Source: an uncultured Bacteroidales bacterium
GTDB taxonomy: Bacteria > Bacteroidota > Bacteroidia > Bacteroidales > Muribaculaceae
Length of the DNA stretch: 8,595 bases
Assembly (NCBI GenBank): GCA_900549375.1
Contig: URNY01000117.1
Location: forward strand, 1-8,595
Reading direction: 5' to 3'
Of this stretch, positions 6,134-8,595 are shown piece by piece. Position 1 is the first letter of the stretch. Each line of letters opens with the position of its first letter. Under the pieces are notes generated by a model, which had not been told where the DNA came from, searched no databases, and was given only the letters and a program-made list of their open reading frames with translations. The position numbers and the translations under genes were made by a program.

Positions 6134-7240
6134 ATGGAGACAACCGAAGATAAAAAAGAGAAAAAAGGGATGGCCTCCCGGCTGCTTGGCTATGCCGTGC
6201 GCTGGCTGCTTCCGCTGGCACTGACCATCCTGCTGGTCAGCTATATGTTCCGCAAAGTGAATTTTGCAGACATGTGGGAAATAATGCGCCACGGAGTCGA
6301 CTATGGATGGATTCTTTGCGCCATGGCTATAAGTGTATTCTCGCATATCTTCCGGGCGATACGCTGGCGCATACAGTTGCGGAGCCTCGGCATCGGCACT
6401 CCCCTCGGGGCACTGTGCTGTTCTATCTTCGGCTGTTATGCCCTCAATCTGATATTCCCGCGTCTCGGAGAGGTGTGGCGCTGCACCTATGTCTCTCGCC
6501 GCGAGCATGCGGCGTTCACCACGGTGTTCGGCTCGATGGTGGCCGACCGACTTTCCGACACGCTCTGCGTGCTGGTCCTCACGGTGCTCGCCTTTATCGT
6601 GGCCGCTCCCGCCATCAACGCTTTCCTCACCAAATATCCCGTGGGACAGGGCCTCATCGCCACAGCTTCCTCGCCATGGTTCTGGATAGCCGTTGTCGGC
6701 GGTTGCCTGCTGATATGGGCGATATTCCATTTCGGAGGTTCCTACGGCCCTGTGAAGAAGATCAAGAACTGGGGAGCCGACACATGGAAAGGATTCGCGG
6801 TGGTGACAAAGATGAATGGTAAATGGCAGTTCCTGCTTCTTACCATAGCCATCTGGGTATGCTATTACGTGCAGCTGTATGTGGCCTTCTTCGCCTTCCC
6901 CTTCACCCGCGAGCTTTGCGCCGCCGACGGCACGGCTTTCGGACTCATTCCCTGTCTGGTGGCTTTCGTGCTCAGCTCGATAGGCATGGCCGTTCCCTCC
7001 AACGGAGGACTCGGCCCCTGGAACATCGCCGTGATGTTCGGACTGGCGATCTACGGCATCAGCGCCCCCGACGGCACGGCGTTCTCCATGCTGCAATGGT
7101 CGGGACAGACAGTGATGCTCATATTGCTCGGCATATATACAATGGTTTATATCTCCATCGACGGTCGCCGGCATTCCGCCGCGAAAGCAATGCGCTCAGG
7201 CGGAGAAGAAAAAAGCAAGCAAGAGAGTTTAGAGAGGTAA
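6134..7240 (+). CDS. YbhN/UPF0104 family integral membrane protein (lysylphosphatidylglycerol synthase TM-like, flippase-like)
   Basis: Polytopic inner-membrane protein of 368 residues resembling the transmembrane half of MprF and the YbhN/AglD group (Pfam PF03706). Several members are linked to lipid or glycan-lipid translocation, but this one's substrate is unknown. Hydrophobic segments lie near 20-38, 58-75, 90-108, 130-160, 183-200, 233-256, 268-288, 294-312 and 325-342. Family-type motifs are RAIRWRIQL (74-82), NLIFPRLGEVWR (105-116), ADRLSDT (137-143) and PSNGGLGPWN (288-297). There is no lysyltransferase domain, so it is not a full MprF. ATG 6134 is five bases past a -7 box. Met13 (ATG 6170), preceded by an A-rich run and AAAGGG, is an alternative start giving a normal leader and loses only a charged tail. 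It sits ten bases after birA and nine before the next gene. Confidence 0.85.
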   Translation: METTEDKKEKKGMASRLLGYAVRWLLPLALTILLVSYMFRKVNFADMWEIMRHGVDYGWILCAMAISVFSHIFRAIRWRIQLRSLGIGTPLGALCCSIFGCYALNLIFPRLGEVWRCTYVSRREHAAFTTVFGSMVADRLSDTLCVLVLTVLAFIVAAPAINAFLTKYPVGQGLIATASSPWFWIAVVGGCLLIWAIFHFGGSYGPVKKIKNWGADTWKGFAVVTKMNGKWQFLLLTIAIWVCYYVQLYVAFFAFPFTRELCAADGTAFGLIPCLVAFVLSSIGMAVPSNGGLGPWNIAVMFGLAIYGISAPDGTAFSMLQWSGQTVMLILLGIYTMVYISIDGRRHSAAKAMRSGGEEKSKQESLER

Positions 7241-7249
7241 GAGAGATTT

Positions 7250-7825
7250 ATGAAACTTGAAGACGACAGCAAAGACTATTTCGACGGGCCCGACCTGCCG
7301 GAGCAGAAGAAGGAACCGAAACCGCCCGTCTATACGCCCGACGATCCACGCTACTGGGAGCAGGATGAATCCGAGTTCGAGCATCTGCGCCCGGGGCGGC
7401 GGTATATGCTGTGGGTCTGGGTTGCGGCCGCCGGCGTGGCTCTCGGCCTGATTCTGACCGTCTATTTCAGATGGTTCTCTCCTTATGTGGAGGGCGCCAC
7501 GCAATATGGCTATGTGGAGAGTCTCGAACGACGAGGCACGATTTTCGACACTTATGAAGGCGTTCTACTCCCTTACAAGGACCTTATGGACACTACGCGC
7601 AGCTATGGCGGCGACTTCGTGTTCACCTGCGCCGACGGCGATGTGGCTGTGAAACTGCGCCGTATGCAATATGCCAATCTGCCCGTGAGGGTTGTCTACC
7701 GCCGCTATCATGCCACGCTCCCCTGGCGCGGCGACAGCCGGATAATCGTGGAGCGCGTCGACTCCGTCGACCCCTCGCGCATCCTCCCTCCGGAATTCAC
7801 GCCTGAAACCATGCGTAGAAGATAG
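7250..7825 (+). CDS. Conserved-looking single-pass membrane protein of unknown function
   Basis: I do not assign a function. The 191-residue protein has an acidic, proline-containing N-terminal region (1-48), a positively charged stop (RPGRR, 47-51), one membrane helix (about 52-72, MLWVWVAAAGVALGLIL) and a compact C-terminal domain rich in beta-prone segments (about 85-185). By the positive-inside rule the C-terminal domain should be outside the cytosol. Its segments GTIFDTYEGVLLPYKDLMD, GDFVFTCADGDVAVKL and WRGDSRIIVERVD look like a structured domain, similar in style to uncharacterised Bacteroidales membrane proteins. The start codon follows the previous stop by nine bases with a purine-rich GAGAGGTAAGAGAG stretch before it, so translation is probably coupled to the YbhN-like gene. 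A shared envelope role is an inference from spacing only. Confidence 0.85.
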   Translation: MKLEDDSKDYFDGPDLPEQKKEPKPPVYTPDDPRYWEQDESEFEHLRPGRRYMLWVWVAAAGVALGLILTVYFRWFSPYVEGATQYGYVESLERRGTIFDTYEGVLLPYKDLMDTTRSYGGDFVFTCADGDVAVKLRRMQYANLPVRVVYRRYHATLPWRGDSRIIVERVDSVDPSRILPPEFTPETMRRR

Positions 7826-7848
7826 CGAATTGATAATTGATATCTGTT

Positions 7849-7856
7849 AGAGGGGG
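7849..7856 (+). promoter_or_regulatory. Strong Shine-Dalgarno-like site of the LRR gene
   Basis: AGAGGGGG ends five bases before ATG 7862. It is the best ribosome-binding-site-like sequence in the window, and it decides the start codon of the repeat protein together with the signal peptide that follows. Confidence 0.6.
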
Positions 7857-7861
7857 ATACT

Positions 7862-8595
7862 ATGAAACGGAAAATTGCAACGGTTCTGATGATGGCATTG
7901 AGCTTTCTCTGCGGCGTCGCATGGGCGCAGGAATGCTTTGTGCGCGATTCCGTGCTGACCGTACCCCGGAACGTCCGCGAATTGCCTGCCTACGCCTTCA
8001 AGGATCGCCGGGATATACGTGAGATTAATTTTGAAAAGCCCTCTTCACTTCGCGAAATCGGCGAATATGCCTTTTTAGGATGCTCCAATCTGCGTAAGCT
8101 TGAGCTCCCGGCTTCGGTGACAACGCTCGGCGAGGGTTGCTTTCGGGAATGCGCCGGGCTCGAAGAACTCACGATTCCCGCCTCTGTGAGGAAACTGCCC
8201 AAAGCCCTCTGCGCCTGGGATGAGAATTTACGCAGAGTGACCCTCCCCGCCGGGCTGCTCGACATCGGCTCTCACGCGTTTGCCTATTGCCCGGAACTCG
8301 CGGAGATAAAGATACCCTCGACGGTAGCGCATATCGGCAGCAACGCCTTTTCACGTTGCGCCTCCCTCCGGGACATAGAACTCCCCGCCGGCATGAAAGA
8401 ACTTGAAAGCTATGCCTTTTCCGACTGCGTGAACTTGCGCTCCGCCGTACTTCCCTCCAATTCCAACCTTCTCGGCGAGCTGATCTTCAGCGGGTGTGTG
8501 AACCTTCGCAGCCTCACCGTCGATTCCCCCCTGCCGCCCCGCTTCGACTGCGACAGCTTCATCTTCGAACCCTCCGAAACCGCGCTCTACCGCCA
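7862..8595 (+). CDS. Secreted BspA-like leucine-rich-repeat protein, 3' end cut off by window
   Basis: The frame opens at ATG 7862 and is still open at the window end (244 codons visible). A signal peptide is clear: MKRK, a hydrophobic stretch, then AWA-Q at about residue 22 for signal peptidase I. From about residue 40 there are successive repeats of roughly 23 residues of the LRR_5/Treponema pallidum type, with pattern L-x-IG-xx-AF-xx-C-xxLxx-(I/L)-x-(I/L)P. Units are visible at about 43-64, 66-87, 90-110, 113-133, 136-156, 159-179, 182-203 and 205-227. One cysteine per unit is conserved in most (Cys74, 97, 117, 143, 166, 189, 212). The last part, PLPPRFDCDSFIFEPSETALYR, resembles the spacer that often ends such repeat blocks before an LYVP segment. 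Such proteins are exported and mediate binding to host or other surfaces, but no partner can be inferred. Any C-terminal sorting or anchor domain would lie outside the window. Confidence 0.9.
   Translation, partial: MKRKIATVLMMALSFLCGVAWAQECFVRDSVLTVPRNVRELPAYAFKDRRDIREINFEKPSSLREIGEYAFLGCSNLRKLELPASVTTLGEGCFRECAGLEELTIPASVRKLPKALCAWDENLRRVTLPAGLLDIGSHAFAYCPELAEIKIPSTVAHIGSNAFSRCASLRDIELPAGMKELESYAFSDCVNLRSAVLPSNSNLLGELIFSGCVNLRSLTVDSPLPPRFDCDSFIFEPSETALYR

Noticed and set aside
6089..7174. Long minus-strand open frame opposite the YbhN-like gene (361 codons).
   Set aside because: Rich in His, Gly, Glu and Arg with no membrane or domain pattern; it mirrors the codon bias of the real membrane protein gene.
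7829..7842. Tandem 7-base repeat ATTGATA x2 before the LRR gene.
   Set aside because: Only two copies in AT-rich spacer DNA; not enough to support a regulatory or phase-variation role.
7910..7912. Cys17 of the LRR protein as a lipoprotein attachment site.
   Set aside because: The preceding residues SFL do not fit a lipobox, and AWA-Q is a good signal peptidase I site.
7837..8022. Short plus-strand open frame overlapping the start of the LRR gene.
   Set aside because: The adjacent frame from 7862 gives a signal peptide and ordered leucine-rich repeats, so this one is a shadow.
1..8595. tRNA or rRNA genes, CRISPR array, insertion sequences, attachment sites.
   Set aside because: None seen; coding density is high and no repeated spacer pattern, transposase motif or terminal inverted repeat is apparent by eye.

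Overview
The window looks like chromosomal DNA from a GC-rich member of the Bacteroidales. A Muribaculaceae-like or related gut lineage is likely, but I cannot place it to genus. The evidence is a TAnnTTTG-type -7 promoter box, typical of Bacteroidota, before three starts, generally weak Shine-Dalgarno signals, a BirA without a DNA-binding domain, a carboxy(nor)spermidine-type dehydrogenase, and a secreted BspA-like leucine-rich-repeat protein. I see no mobile element, CRISPR array, rRNA or tRNA. No stretch longer than about 130 bases lacks a gene.

Layout. Bases 1-1277 (+) hold the 3' part of lpxB, which lacks only its first few codons and carries an unusual C-terminal tail of about 58 residues. 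It converges on, and overlaps by 79 bases, a secreted family GH31 glycosidase (1199-3583, -). Upstream of the glycosidase on the same strand, 31 bases away, is a saccharopine-dehydrogenase-like enzyme best read as carboxyspermidine/carboxynorspermidine dehydrogenase (3615-4820, -). A 128-base divergent promoter region (4821-4948) separates this minus-strand pair from a plus-strand cluster: tsaE (4949-5365), birA (5383-6123), a YbhN/UPF0104-type membrane protein (6134-7240), an unrecognised single-pass membrane protein (7250-7825), and the start of a leucine-rich-repeat protein (7862 to the window end).

How they fit together. This is mainly a housekeeping region: lipid A synthesis, polyamine synthesis, tRNA threonylcarbamoyladenosine formation and protein biotinylation, with cell-envelope genes of less certain role downstream. 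The plus-strand genes from 4949 onward are tightly spaced and probably form one or two transcripts, since a second promoter-like box lies at the birA stop. The minus-strand pair ends at a strong intrinsic terminator that lies inside the lpxB reading frame.

The most interesting local structure is around 1140-1280. There the antisense terminator is read as the basic part of the LpxB tail. In lpxB it also forms an in-phase A AAA AAG heptamer followed by a perfect hairpin, and a -1 shift would lead to a stop just past the hairpin. A second point of interest is the decamer TAAATTTGCA placed 2-3 bases before the tsaE and YbhN-like start codons, which implies leaderless or nearly leaderless messages. 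I did not find an obvious new multi-gene system.
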